Assembly: GCA_030220185.1 (NCBI GenBank) | Contig: JASPKZ010003424.1 | Location: forward strand, 248,001 to 312,000 | Direction of reading: 5' to 3' | DNA length: 64,000 bases | Source of the DNA: Diploptera punctata | Taxonomy: Eukaryota > Arthropoda > Insecta > Blattodea > Blaberidae | Part shown: positions 53,208 to 64,000 of the stretch, piece by piece | Layout of the letters: every line of letters starts with the position of its first letter | How positions within the stretch are numbered: the first letter of the stretch is position 1 | Position numbers and translations under genes: made by a program | Notes under the pieces: generated by a model | What the model was told of the DNA's origin: nothing | The model's input: only the letters and a program-made list of their open reading frames with translations | Database searches by the model: none

Positions 53208-53924
53208 ATTAAGTTTAGGATTGTTTAGGATTAAGGCCTCTCCTGGCGCATCATTACCATGATCATCATCTATCATTTAACTCCGCATTCCAGGCGGCCC
53301 AACCTTATAAGTGGGTTACAATGACGCCATGCCAGGAGAGAATACCACAATGTCGAAATGACAATATAGTGGCATTGAATAAAAAAAATTAAAATGTTCA
53401 ATGATACAGCTGAGAAAGGATAATTAATTTTTTATAAGCTATGCCATTCAGTTACTATTAGAGACGGGGCCGAGAAATGTTTGGAGTTAGCATTTGTAAT
53501 GTTTTTCTCTCGATAGAAAGTTTGCGGTGTACATTGGTGATTGCTTTTAGTTAACGCTTAGTTTTCAATTTGTGTGAGTGGCTTCCTCAAGAAAGCGATT
53601 CAGTTTATTTGTAAAATTTAATTACCTTCTCTTCAAGTATTCCAACCACACAAGAAATGCTGCGTAAGTCTAACTGTAAGCAGTCCGTTTAAGAGGACCG
53701 CCTTAATGAATAGATTGGGAACTTTAAAGGAAACTCATGATCCATGTAAAGATTAAATAGTTTTATGACCCTGATATCCGCAGGAAGTTACAAAATTATA
53801 TGAAATATAGCTGATTTTATTTTATAGTCTATTATCTATTTTTAAATCTTATTAAAAGGTTTGCAATACGGAAAGCTGATCTTTATTCAGGATATGTCGC
53901 CTACATCCGATGAAATACGTCGTC

Positions 53925-54400
53925 CCTGATGGACTATACCCTGATTCCGAAGTTCGCACATTCAAACCAAGTCGGAGCCAATTTATTTTTAACCCTTAAA
54001 TTGGCAAAACACAAATTTCTTCTGTTAGTTAATTGAATGTGGTGGACCGCAGTGAAAACGGAATCCTGTGCAACTTTTGTTATTAGGTATATTGTATAAT
54101 TAGACACATATTTCAGTGATTTCTTTTTGTTCGTTTTCTTTTGATTTATTTAAAGTATTAAATTAATTGAACCAACTGATGTATCCAAAAGGATACATTC
54201 CGAATTGAAGGGTTAAGCACGCAAACATCTTGAACTTAACTTTGAATAGATGTAAAGTCGTGATTCCCCTTCGTAGATTTACGACAAGTAAATTCCTTAT
54301 GTCTACTATAAAGAGATCTCTGAAAAAAAAAAAGTATCCGTCCTTTCGTGTCCCTATTTGAATTGCGACACTAACGTCTTAAGCAGTTATCGTCATTAAA
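53925..54400 (+). mobile_element. SINE family G, interrupted or loosely preserved
   Basis: Head CGTCGTCCCTGATGGACTAT with GCACATTCAAACCAAGTCGG. 3' block TCCGTCCTTTCGTGTCCCTA followed by AATTGCGACACTAACG near 54340-54375. The middle is unlike other copies and may be an insertion. Confidence 0.45.
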
Positions 54401-55154
54401 TAAAAAACAATACCCAATAAAGTACAATGTAGGCATTAAGTAAATAAATGTAGTGTATCAAACGAAAATACTAGAATAGAATATCTATTTATTGGGCACC
54501 TTTCCAAAAATATAGCTGTTTTCATACTAATAGTTCAATATATGTATTTGGGGGGTGAAATGAAGCGAAATGATAACAATTTGTTGCACCTTTTTGCACA
54601 TTTTCGTGAAATTACTACATTTCCCCTCTTTTTTTTATGCTTCAGCATCTTTGCTCCGCATTTTTAAAAGATACGATAAAACATGTATGTGTTTTTTCTT
54701 CTTGAACAGCTTTTTGAAATCTCAATCAGAAGTCAACAATATAAAATAAATATTAAAATATAATTTATACCCCAGGAACAATAGCCAATTTGCAGTGTGA
54801 AGTCAACAATAGTAAATAATCTTCTTCTTCGTCACGATTTAGGCTTATTTACTAACCTGTCCCGGCTCCAAATTTCTGCTGTTTCCAGCAAAATATAGTA
54901 AAATAGTAAATAATAAATATTAAAATATAATTTATGTAAATCACCAGTAATTTATATCCCAGCAACAATTGCCAATCTGCAGCTGTGAAGGTAAATTTAA
55001 ATTTCAACAGTATCGCTGTAACAGTTTAAAATAAGTTCAGTCATTACTGGCAATAATTTAACTTTTCTATCTACCGACTTGTTGGCTGTGTTTTACTAGA
55101 CTGAACCACAATGTATTTTTATTAGTATTATAACTGGGTTTTCACAACAATAAC
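54401..55154. other. Nothing recognised
   Basis: AT-rich. Contains TTGTTGCACCTTTTTGCACA, a type of sequence repeated near 55440, possibly subterminal parts of a hAT-like element around the open frame at 55155. Confidence 0.35.
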
Positions 55155-55319
55155 ATGGCGAATGTTAAGAAGGATAAGTTGTATGCACTTTCAGAATTCA
55201 AAACGCAATTTAAGAAGGATAAGTTGTATGCACTTTCAGAATTCAAAACGCAATTTATCGAAGCTGATTACATCATTCTTCGATGTTCCATCTGCGAAGT
55301 AAATAAGGCAATAAACTAA
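55155..55319 (+). pseudogene. hAT/CGGBP1-like N-terminal fragment with internal duplication
   Basis: A 54-codon frame from ATG 55155 to TAA 55317. MANVKKDKLYALSEFKTQF is followed by an exact in-frame second copy of KKDKLYALSEFKTQF (45 bp), then IEADYIILRCSICEVNKAIN. The CxxC pair in CSIC and the EADYIILRC phrase recall the N-terminal zinc-binding region of CGGBP1-like hAT transposases. This is from memory of the family, and the rest of the finger is missing. Confidence 0.5.
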
Positions 55320-56619
55320 AGAACTATGAATTACCTCTTATGGATTCTATAAAGAAGAACAATTTATTGCAAAATGATATACAATTATATAAACTGTATT
55401 CATGTAACTGGTTGAAACCTTAATTCAATTGTTTCAGCAGCACCTTTTTTTTTTGCACCTTTTTATATGTATTTTAGACTTTTTGACCCCTTTTACGATC
55501 AACATTTGCACCTTAAAATCCCCTCCCTAATTATTACAGATAACTTATAATAAAAGTTTTAATACCTTTAAAAATAATTAAACTGATTTAAAATTTACCG
55601 ATTATTGTTTATATTTATAATTGCTGTAGACATACAGGGTAGTATTTCTTATAAATGTTGACAAATGTAAAGAGCATATAAGAAATATTTTTTTTTCGTT
55701 GTCAAAATTGTCGACTTTAGAGTCGCCTAAATTAGAACTTTATGATCTGATCAACGATTGTATTAATATTTGGTAGATCCTAGTTCCAAACCACGGGCCA
55801 ATAAATTGATTTATGGGTTTTTTTGCTCGTTTCCTTAGTCATGAAGGCAAATGCTAGATTAGAATGTCATTAGTTATTATCAGGATCCATTTCATTATAA
55901 TCATCGTTTCGTAATATGGTTAAAAATATATCACTAAATACACAGAACACAAAGTTTTAATATGCAATATGACCTTGGATCTTGAATAACATGTAATTCG
56001 GGCGGATGGATGGAAAAAAAAAAAAAAAAAAACACACACACACATAATAAGAATCTTTTAAGTTCGGAAAAAAGTAAGTACAGGATGATTGGAGAGACAT
56101 TATATATTTTCTTGATAAACAGGTTTTAGTACATAATATACAACATTACATCATAGTAGAACGCAGATTCAGTATATTTCATTATGGTCATCTCGAACAT
56201 TAGACACAGCTGTCAGCGCTCCACCATAGATAACTTTCTCCTGATGTATTCTCAGCAACTGCATCTATAATTCGTTGTTTTAACTGTTCAATCCTGCGGG
56301 TCTTTACCTGGTAGGCTAAGCCTTAGGCTCGGAAATCCCTGAGACATATAACAATAATAATAGTAGTAATGATGATGATGATGATGATGATGATAATAAT
56401 AATAATGTTGTTAAAGTCTAGGTGTGTCAAATCTGGTGAGTGGGATGACCACAACCTTGTGGAGCCACATTATTCCATTTACAGCAAAAGCTTAGTTCAG
56501 GTAATCTCGAACAGTTAAAGAAAATGGTGGTGTCCTTCCATGGCTGTTTTTTCATGTACTGCCAACAATCTGTCAGATATCTGCAAACAATTCGCATTTG
56601 TAATTCATCATAATCTAGG
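55320..56619. other. Unassigned, with simple repeats
   Basis: Contains an A-run and (CA)n at about 56012-56045, and GATGAT/AATAAT tracts at 56345-56405. No gene or element identified. Confidence 0.4.
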
Positions 56620-56840
56620 GATTAAGCCTGTTGGCTCGTTCCGGTTTCATGAAAGCTAGAATTGTTAAAATTGTTCAGACCATCTTCTATGTGGGCGTCC
56701 AACATTTCTCCTTCCGTGCGGTTTATAATTTAGCAATAATTTTGGAAACCTTCCTTCTGGCATTCTATCAATATGTTCTTTCGAGTCGTTCGTATATTTA
56801 ATTATTCGGTCTGTAAGTCTTTAGTTGTCTTCATATGGTC
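56620..56840 (-). pseudogene. LINE C-terminal relic
   Basis: The minus strand reads, with stops, LERTY..NARRKVSKIIAKL..TARKEKCWTPI, the usual basic R.P....GRRNVGRP end of a non-LTR ORF2. Confidence 0.5.
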
Positions 56841-57472
56841 AGACAGGTTGCTTTCATTAGAACATTTAGTAATATAGATTGTCCCCTGAAGGTGTTACTG
56901 GCACCTCGCAGGGTAAGACGATTGAAGGGGCTGCCTTCTTAAGGTTCCGCATTTGTAATTGTATCTCTAAAATATAGAGATTCTTTGGAATCATCCTACG
57001 TTAAAACGAATTACATATAATCAATTGAGTTGGTGTTTACCCGATGAAAATCCATATTTATTAATTAAATAAAAATAAAACTTACAGTTTTATTAGATTT
57101 TCATATTTATTAAGATGGTTTTGTTCCTTTGCCTGGGCCCATAGAAGGCAAAGATTAATCCACCTTTCCTTTGTAAATTACTTGACATATAGTACTGAAT
57201 GTTAAACAGTATTATAATCGTGGAAGCTAGAAGGAAAAAGGGGATTAATTTGACTTGATAAAACTTTTGAATATATGTCAATACGAAACATGACTATCTA
57301 CACAATTAGTAAACATACGTTAACTAAAAAGGTAACTTTTAATGAGAATCATAAGTCAGATAATTGAAATACAAATAATATAACAAAAATTTATCTTCTT
57401 GACCATTGAAAGAAAATATATGAATGAAATAATATAAATTAACAAACTCGGTCATCAATAATTCAAAAAGTC

Positions 57473-57473
<1 letters not shown>

Positions 57474-57506
<33 letters not shown>
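57474..57506 (+). repeat. (AAT)n followed by (CATA)n and (CA)n
   Basis: Compound microsatellite running to about 57531. Confidence 0.9.
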
Positions 57507-57508
<2 letters not shown>

Positions 57509-57599
57509 CATACATACATACACACACACACAATCCAGTCCAGCCGAGGGCTAGGGTTCACAGTCCTGGTTGCCCTACCCTGGCTTATGGGACTGATGA

Positions 57600-57845
57600 A
57601 ACCAAACAGCTCCTTCGAGCTACAGTCGACCTGACCACGACGATCCCAAAGTTGATGATGACACTGATACTAACTTGCACAGCTTATTTGAGGCTTTCGA
57701 TAACGAGGGGAAGATGCGCAGTCACACGCAGCGCATAAAGAAGGAAGGAGGTGTACATAGGAGAGAGGACAACGAAGACAGGAATTTGGCACTGTTCTAT
57801 AACATCACTGTAGAGGGAAGAGACGATGACGTAGTTGTTACGTAG
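57600..57845 (+). other. 81-codon open segment without ATG near its start, unrecognised
   Basis: Open between stops at 57597 and 57843. The peptide is acidic to mixed and complex (DDDTDTNLHSLFEAFDNEGK, then HRREDNEDRNLALFYNITVE). The local GC content is higher than the surroundings. It could be an exon or a fragment of a transposon or gene. No family recognised. Confidence 0.3.
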
Positions 57846-58202
57846 TTGTCATGTACCGAAAAAGTGATTTCGGTACAGTTTTATTTTTATTTAATTAATG
57901 AATTACTTGTACTTTAGTAAAAGTAGCATATCTTACAATATATTGTAAATGTTCAATTAATCAAGTAAAAGTACGTAGATTTCAAGAGCTGTTATCCACT
58001 CAACTACCATCAACGAATTAGACGAATTTTGAATCGTCATTTGTACAACTCAAACAAATGAACAATAATGTCTGTAATATCAAAGGACTATAGAAATACT
58101 ATATAACTATTTGTATACTATGGACTATTGTTACAAGTATTGTTTCTGATGCTACAATATACTGATTCTCAGTTTGAGTTCAATACTTCTATGTTATATA
58201 GA
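57846..58202. other. Nothing recognised
   Basis: AT-rich. A small inverted repeat at 57855-57885 (GTACCGAAAAAGTGATTTCGGTAC) is the only structure noted. Confidence 0.35.
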
Positions 58203-58330
58203 AGCCGAATGGTTTAAGGCATTATACCTTGGTGCTGAGCTAAGGGACTTATGCTGGTACATATGGGACCGGTGTCCACCGTGAATCGTGAATAATTTGG
58301 TAGCTAGAAGATCTTGCGCACTCAATACAT
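58203..58330 (+). mobile_element. SINE family B, 5' part, decayed
   Basis: AGCCGAATGGTTTAAGGCAT and GAGCTAAGGGACTTATGCTG, then GGGACCGGTGTCCACC. Confidence 0.6.
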
Positions 58331-58544
58331 TCAGCATCGTCATAGGTTGGTACTTTGTACATTCTGGTAAAATTACGTCTGGACACAGATCTTTTAGTGG
58401 CAACTAATGTATATGATTCACAATAAAAGCTGACTCAGTTCTCAGTTCAATTAGTAATAAAATCGACAAAAAAATTCAAATGACACAGGCCTGTTACAAT
58501 TTACGGAAAATTTACATGGAATGACATTTCCTGTTGGGGACACG

Positions 58545-58845
58545 CCGTAGCGTAGTGGTTAAGGCAATACTCTCCAAACCGAAAGGTCGAGGGTTCGAGT
58601 CCCGGTGGGGTCAGGATTTTTAAACTGTCCCAAACCTTCTGGTAGGTCCATATCCCTGAGGTCGACTCAGCATCTAACGAAAATGAGCACCAGTCGCTTG
58701 TTCTGGTGGTAAAGGCGATCGTCACGCAGGGCTGACAACCCAGCTGACATCAAGTGCCAATTATCTAGAAAAAAGTGGGGGCCTTAACCTCCTAGTACCC
58801 CAAGAGTCTACTATGGCCTGTAGTGGGCTCACTTTACCTTAACAT
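58545..58845 (+). mobile_element. SINE family D, full length
   Basis: Best copy of the family: head GCCGTAGCGTAGTGGTTAAG, B-box GGGTTCGAGTCCCGG, GAGGTCGACTCAGCATCTAA. Ends TGGCCTGTAGTGGGCTCACT. Confidence 0.88.
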
Positions 58846-59215
58846 TTCCTGTAGAACCACATGTTCCACATATCTGCTTGTACCTTAAGTTTTTTTTTTG
58901 TCCTCTTCGTATCCACAACATTACGTTCCTCTTTATTATCTTGAAAAAAAACATTAATTTTTACTTACAACACAATAATTCTATGACTTACGTACTCGCG
59001 TAGCCTACATAAACCGCTGCGGCCATTATGCTTCCGTAGTCAAAGTTAGTCAAGTCTGCCTTATCAACACAGTGGCTTTGTAGTTTGCGTCATAAAAAAA
59101 CATGCTAGATTTCTTCGCAACGCTACCAGAAAATCAATATATATTTCTGTCACCAACCAGTGTACAGGTTCAAGAAACCATTAATACAGCCAAATCAAAA
59201 GTTTTAATTTTGTCG
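58846..59215. other. Nothing recognised
   Basis: No repeat or gene identified. Confidence 0.35.
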
Positions 59216-59239
59216 GATAGTCATGTCTAGCTTTAAACC

Positions 59240-59696
59240 GAAAATATATTCACAGTTATATTATATGGATTCGGAATACGGACTCTTACTTTAAGGGAGG
59301 AAAGGAGATTACTAGTATTTGAGAATAATTTTTTTCTTTTAAATTTTTGGACCAAAGAGAGATGGACAGGCGAATGGAGAAGACTACATAACAGTGAGCT
59401 AAATTATATTTATAGGAAACCAGATATAATAAGATGAGTTAAGTCTCGTAGACTGTGATGACTGGACATATGACACGAATGGGGAATGAGAAAGGGGCTT
59501 GAAAGCTTCTTATAGGAAAACCAGAGGGAAACGCCCAGTTGGTAGACCAAGAATGAGTTGGAAGAATAGCATTAACCATGATATGAGGGAAGTATATTAA
59601 ACAGGAGATGATTGGAAAACATTAGCTCAGGATAGGGATGTATGGATAGCTTATTTCCGCGCGACCATGAACCTTCGGGTTTGATAGTGCCGGTGA
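59240..59696 (+). pseudogene. Family A LINE, 5'-truncated, with long target duplication
   Basis: Starts GAAAATATATTCACAG and ends TTTGATAGTGCCGGTGA. Flanked by GATAGTCATGTCTAGCTTTA.. (59216-59239) and GATAGTCATGTCTGGCTTGA.. (59697-59720), 24 bp with two differences. Carries the RLRWAGH-GKPEG-GRPRM region with several frame breaks. Confidence 0.85.
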
Positions 59697-59720
59697 GATA
59701 GTCATGTCTGGCTTGAAACC

Positions 59721-60298
59721 TTCATATACCATAATACTTTCTATCTTCCCCTGTAACGGCACAAAATGTCTTCACAGTACGCCCACTATGTAATAATTAT
59801 TCATTGTATTTTAGCATTTTGATATATTTCTGCGAATGATACTGTCATAATTATGTCGACTAATGTAAAGTGCCTTGTATTTAATAGAATAATGATTCAT
59901 CGGAGAAATGACACAATTTTATTCGTGAAATAGTTTACGCTTGCAAAGAAAGTTTAACTGTGAATGAAGAGGAACCCATTTGGCGAACTTGTGAACCGTG
60001 TTGTGTTGATTCAGCATCCTAGTTTAGTATCTAAGAAGACATTTTAACTGCAATGCCAGTGTCGTCCCTGCTTTTGTGTCATCGCGGAAGCAGGATTTAC
60101 GCACCAGAACTTCTCACTTGCGAGTACTGAATTTCGTCCTTTGACCTTCCTGCTTTTTCGCATTCGTTTAATCTCTCCGTTGTTTAAAATTTTATTGTTA
60201 GCGCCATAGTTACTTGTAACTACATACCTGTTTTCATATTCTTTTGAGACATCTGTGGATTAATGAATATATGTAATAAATATATTACATATATACAT
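59721..60298. other. Mostly unassigned
   Basis: No gene or element seen. Immediately after, at 60299-60330, is a 30-bp trace of SINE A (minus, TCTGCCCAAGAGCAGGTCTT). Confidence 0.35.
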
Positions 60299-60374
60299 AG
60301 TGTTCTGCCCAAGAGCAGGTCTTTCACTGCAAACTCAACATTCTCCTTAACTTAGCGTTCCTTTTTGTATCCGC

Positions 60375-62290
60375 ATACTTACTTACTTACTTACTTACTT
60401 ACTCACTGGCACTATCGAACCCGTAGGTTCATGGCCGCACGGACATAAGCTCTCTATACATCCCTATCCTGAGCTAATGCTTTCCAATCATTCCCTGTAT
60501 AATCTACTTCCCTCAAATCATAGTTAATGTTGTTCTCCCACCTCATTCTTGGTCTACCAACTGGGCGTTTTCCTTCTGGCTTTCCTACAAGAAGTTTCCA
60601 TGCACGTCTTTCATTCCCCATACGCGCAACATGTCCTGCCCATCGCAGTCTACGGGACTTAACTGTTCTTATTATATCTGGCTTCCTATAAAGACCATGT
60701 AGTTCATTGTTATGTAGTCTTCTCCATTCACCTGTTCTGTTCATCTCTCTTTGGTCCAAAAATTTTCCTAAGAACTTTGTTCTCAAATACTCGTAATCTC
60801 CTTTCCTCCCTTAAAGTAAGAGTCCATGTTTCGCACCCATATAATATAACTGGTAGAATAATAGTTTTATATATTTTTCAGCTTAACGTTTTTTGAAAGG
60901 AGTTGGGACATCAAAAGTCTCTGCAATGCATAATAGCATGCATTTCCAGAATTGAGCCTATGTTTAATTTCTTTGTGCATCTCATTCCTATTTGTGATTA
61001 TTGTTCCTAGGTATTTGAATTCAGCCAATTCCTCAAAATTTCCCTCATTTGTCATTAGCTGTCCATTTCCATTATATAATGTATTTCTACGTGTGACCAT
61101 ATATTTAGTTTTACTGATATTTACTTCCAGTCCTAATTTCTTAGTGTTACTCAATAGTGTGTGCGTGTTGGCCTTTAGTATCTCCTCGCTATCGGCCAGT
61201 AGTACTACATCATCAGCATAAACTAACAGCTTATTAATACCATTCAGTTGTAGGCCTTCCTCATTCTCTAAAGATTTAATGGCATGCTCTAGTACAAAAT
61301 TAAATAGTAGAGGAGATAGTGCATCTCCTTGCTTCAACCCATTCTGGATTTCAAAAGTGGTCTGAAAACTGTTTGCCTACACGCACCCTACTATTTGAGC
61401 CATTTAGACACATTCGTATAAGTCTAACTAACTTTTTAGGAATTCCGAACTCCAGCAGGATACTATATAACTTCTCCCTCTTAATTGAATCATATGCTTT
61501 TTTGAAGTCTACATATAGTTGATGTACAGTACCATATATATTCCCATTTCTTTTCTAAAATCTGTCTTATACTAAAAATCTGATCTGTTGTAGACCTGTT
61601 TCTTCTAAATGCACATTGATGATCTCCTAGAATGTCATCAATATAGGGAGTAAGTCTGCTTACTAATATATTTGTTAGAATTTTGTACGAAGTTGAAAGT
61701 AATGAGATGCCCCTATAGTTGTTGCAATCAGTTTTATCTCCTTTCTTATAAATTGGTACGATAATTGATTCCTTCCATTCATCTGGAAGATCTTCTTTTT
61801 CCCAAATCATAGTAAGCAACCAGCGTATCTTGTATATCAATTTTTCTCCCCCTGATTTTATCAGTTCTGCTGGGATCTCATCTGAACCTGATGCTTTATA
61901 CATCTTCAATTTTTCAATTGCCATTTCAACCTCTAATGCACTTGGCTCTGCGACTAGCATTTCTGCTGTCTGTAACTTATCCTCCTCAATGTCCTGTTCT
62001 GTATGTACATTTAATAGCTGATTAAAGTAACCTTTCCATCTATTTAATATACTCTTGGAATCTGCAATCATATCCCCATTTTCATTCCGAATTATGTTTG
62101 TTCTAGCCTGAAACCCTTTCTTCTCTATACTAATTCCCTGATATAATTCTCTAATGTTCCTATTTTTTTGCATTCATTTCAAGATCATTAATCTTCTCTC
62201 TCAAATATTCCCTCTTCTTACTCTTTAGTAACTTGGTGCTTTCGCGTCTAACACTACCCAATTGCTCTAAATTTACCTCATTTGGCTCCG
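60375..62290 (-). pseudogene. Family A non-LTR retrotransposon, best copy (RT to tail)
   Basis: Minus strand, 5'-truncated near 62290. Reading 5'-3': linker (SVRREST.. to NIRELYQGISIEKKGFQART); RT thumb-fingers block ASGSDEIPAELIKSGGEKL, WKESIIVPIYKKGDKTDCNN YRGISLL-type and AFRRNRSTTDQIF (61540-61790); a frameshift near 61490; GDALSPLLFNFVLEHA and the catalytic LLVYADDVVLLADSEE (about 61200-61240); FKYLGT block; a frame break near 60860; and the C-terminal RLRWAGHVARMGNERRAWKL with GRPRMRW. The tail ends in a (TAAG)n array (60378-60405). At least two frameshifts: not functional. Confidence 0.9.
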
Positions 62291-62633
62291 CATACAAACC
62301 ATTTATTTTAATATTGTCTATCATCTGACGTCTTTTCTGCCTCTAATTTTCTTTCCTTTGACCATTCCTTCTAGGGCATCCGTCAGCAGGCAGTTCTTCT
62401 TAGCCAGTGGCCAATCCAATTTATTTTCCTCTTCTTTATAAGTTCCAGCATTGTTCTTCCTTCACCCACTTTGTCTAGCACATCTTATTTCTTTATTTTG
62501 TCTGTCTATTTTATACGTTCCATCTTTCTCCATATCCACATCTCAAAAGCGTCCAGTAACTTTTCCTCATTCCGTCGTAATGTCCAAGTATCTGCACCAT
62601 GTAACGCTACACTCCACACAAAACAGTTCATTA
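62290..62633 (-). pseudogene. Family B LINE, C-terminal fragment
   Basis: Minus strand: ALHGADTWTLRRNEEKLLDA and FEMWIWRKMERIK, then a break, then the CLLTDALEGMVKGKKIRGRK region. It is joined directly to the 5' end of the family A copy near 62290; the frame of MIDNIKINGLYAE runs across the junction. Confidence 0.75.
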
Positions 62634-62727
62634 GCCTCACCCAAGAAACTTGTCCCGACCGGTGATCGAACTCAGCCTCGCTCCGTGACAAGGCAACACG
62701 CTACCTCGATACCACAGCGATGGACCT
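62634..62727 (-). mobile_element. SINE family A, 5' part
   Basis: Minus-strand head ending at GTCCATCGCTGTGGTATCGA, B-box GTTCGATCACCGG. Truncated after 90 bp against the LINE. Confidence 0.75.
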
Positions 62728-62867
62728 ATAATACAAAGTATATCGAAAAAAATATATTTCTTGTATTGAAACATTTCATTAATATTTTAAGTTTTTTTTT
62801 TATTTTGATAAATTTTAGATTCTTGAAATATTATTGTATAATTTTTATCTGTGTTTTGATTTATATC
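62728..62867. other. AT-rich spacer
   Basis: No feature recognised. Confidence 0.4.
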
Positions 62868-63245
62868 TGCCTCTGGTCCCGAGGGTCGCGGGTTCAATCC
62901 CGGTCGGGGTCGATGGATTTTTTAGGACGGAAAAATCCAAGGAGCAAGTCCTCCGGGAGGGACTTCAAGCCGTGGGTCCCGCGTCTGAAGATTTTCAGGC
63001 GCGTAAAAAATCCTTAAGCCTGAATGAAAAGGCCTCTAAGCAAGATTTACCGAATTTTCTCGCCCTAGTACTACTTGGTTTCCTAGATGTCAGTATGAGG
63101 CGGAACGCTGACCACGGACCACTCAAAAAATGGCATCTATATGAAAACAAGTGTAACTAAATTAGTATGGTTCAAATTCTTCCCTGTAGGGGTAGAGTGC
63201 CTAAATCTCTGTAAAGGGAAAACATGGGCTTACAATACAATACAA
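62868..63245 (+). mobile_element. SINE family C, full length
   Basis: TGCCTCTGGTCCCGAGGGTC, B-box GGGTTCAATCCCGG, AAAAATCCAAGGAGCAAGTC. The tail includes GTAAAGGGAAAACATGGGCT and a short CAATACAATACAA. The open frames across it are incidental. Confidence 0.88.
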
Positions 63246-63544
63246 CATCTGTCGTACCCCGTTAACAAGCCATGAAGAAGCATTGATGCGTGGATTCACT
63301 AAAAGGAGGAAGTATGAATAGTTCCGTACTCCGACTGACTTTATTTCTGCAAAGTTCCTAAAAACTACTACTGGTACTTGTTTTTATAAGAGACTAAGTG
63401 ATCCCGAGCCAGCCTTGGCATTAATGATTTAAAACAATCTCCACTCCTCTACCTGGAATTGAACCAGTATACCATCCTACTTTTACTTATGTCGCAATCT
63501 GTCACAGATATCTCGTGTTCTGGAGGCAAAAGGAGACGCTCATT
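63246..63544. other. Unassigned
   Basis: No feature recognised in this short stretch. Confidence 0.35.
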
Positions 63545-63549
63545 TGGGA

Positions 63550-63860
63550 ATAGGCGGTCCTGGTGGTTACTATCCTGGCCATTGGTTCCGAGGCTCGCGG
63601 GTTCAAACCCGACAGAGGCCTATTGATTTTTCATGGCGTAAAAACACCGAGCACGGATTCCTTCAGAAGGAAACTAAAGCCGTGGGTTCATATCGTAGAT
63701 TTGCATCATATAAAATAAACTCATGCCTGAAAAAAGTGAGTATTGTGCAAAATTTGTCGGTCCTTTCTCTCCCGGTTTGAATTGCGACGCTAATATCCTT
63801 AGCTGTGAAAGATGATCAGTAAACAAAATAATTACATTAATTTGGAAATTAGCTCCATAT
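63550..63860 (+). mobile_element. SINE family G, best copy
   Basis: Head GGCGGTCCTGGTGGTTACTA, B-box GGGTTCAAACCCGAC, then GCCTATTGATTTTTCATGGC. 3' block TTTGTCGGTCCTTTCTCTCC with AATTGCGACGCTAATATCC. Confidence 0.72.
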
Positions 63861-63904
63861 CTTGAGTTGCCTAAGGCATCAAGGCTTGACACAAATATGT
63901 GGAA

Positions 63905-64000
63905 CATGCACTGGCTCTTGAACTCATGGGGGAAGAAAATTTCTTATGGAACTTTTTTTTCCAGTATGAGACCAGCATTGTGGGAAATTTGAATCACTAC
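63905..64000 (+). mobile_element. SINE family B, cut by the window end
   Basis: CATGCACTGGCTCTTGAACT, CATGGGGGAAGAAAATTTCT and CCAGTATGAGACCAGCATTG follow the order of family B after its B-box. Confidence 0.6.

Noticed and set aside
62451..63017. 188-codon plus-strand open frame
   Set aside because: It crosses the antisense of a LINE, a SINE head and an AT spacer, then another SINE; composite of repeats.
20450..64000. Search for the next aPKC exon (pseudosubstrate and C1 domain)
   Set aside because: No Cys-rich C1 signature or RRGARRW-like pseudosubstrate with suitable splice sites was seen by eye; a profile search would be decisive.

Overview
This window looks like nuclear DNA of an insect with a large, AT-rich, repeat-laden genome. 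The mixture of retroelement families suggests a cockroach- or termite-like polyneopteran, but that is inference. There are no bacterial operons, no CRISPR array and no rRNA. One host gene is clear. Three small exons on the + strand (7595-7659, 13668-13789, 20360-20449) splice in frame into the first 92 residues of atypical protein kinase C (aPKC), mainly its PB1 domain. The introns are about 6.0 and 6.6 kb. The next exon (C1 zinc finger) was not found in the remaining 43.5 kb.

Nearly everything else is transposable-element DNA. (1) Penelope-like elements (PLEs, with GIY-YIG endonuclease) at about 0-1.1, 1.5, 10.1, 11.3, 14.7, 15.7-18.0, 22.0, 22.6-24.3, 25.3, 28.6, 32.7-33.2, 34.2-34.7 and possibly 47.3 kb. 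(2) Several non-LTR retrotransposon families, nearly all broken; the best RT copies are at 60.4-62.3 kb (-), 29.3-30.4 kb (+) and 25.6-26.8 kb (-), plus an RNase H-bearing family at 30.9-31.5 kb (-). (3) At least seven tRNA-headed SINE families, called A-G here, with about 35 copies. (4) DNA elements: a 305-bp hAT MITE with a perfect 8-bp target duplication, a 1.08-kb hAT remnant, a 963-bp Helitron with internal tandem repeats plus a second Helitron 3' end, and a hairpin MITE pair. (5) Microsatellites and short tandem duplications.

The most interesting pattern is a recurring architecture of small PLE-derived units. At least six loci (1500-1752, 14619-14841, 16014-16328, 21897-22114, 25184-25434, 28563-28681), together with the 1.7-kb dimer at 22612-24322, are head-to-head palindromes. 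Each is bounded by its own 10-14 bp direct repeat, so each appears to have been inserted as a unit. One arm is consistently shorter than the other at its 3' end. In most, the palindrome centre falls at or near a hammerhead-ribozyme-like core (CTGANGA, stem, GAAAC). The 3' ends share a motif TATGAGGT(R)AG ... ACCTCATA whose two halves are complementary, with a compensatory change in one family, and which also resembles the two ends of a short intron.

From 0 to 7.4 kb lies repeat-rich upstream DNA, and from 7.4 to 20.5 kb the aPKC 5' exons with introns full of PLEs, SINEs and a three-copy unknown element. From 20.5 to 64 kb there is only repeats, relics and short unassigned open segments; this could be a giant aPKC intron or intergenic DNA. 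Family names A-G, X, T and H are local labels. All coordinates of repeats without target duplications are approximate.
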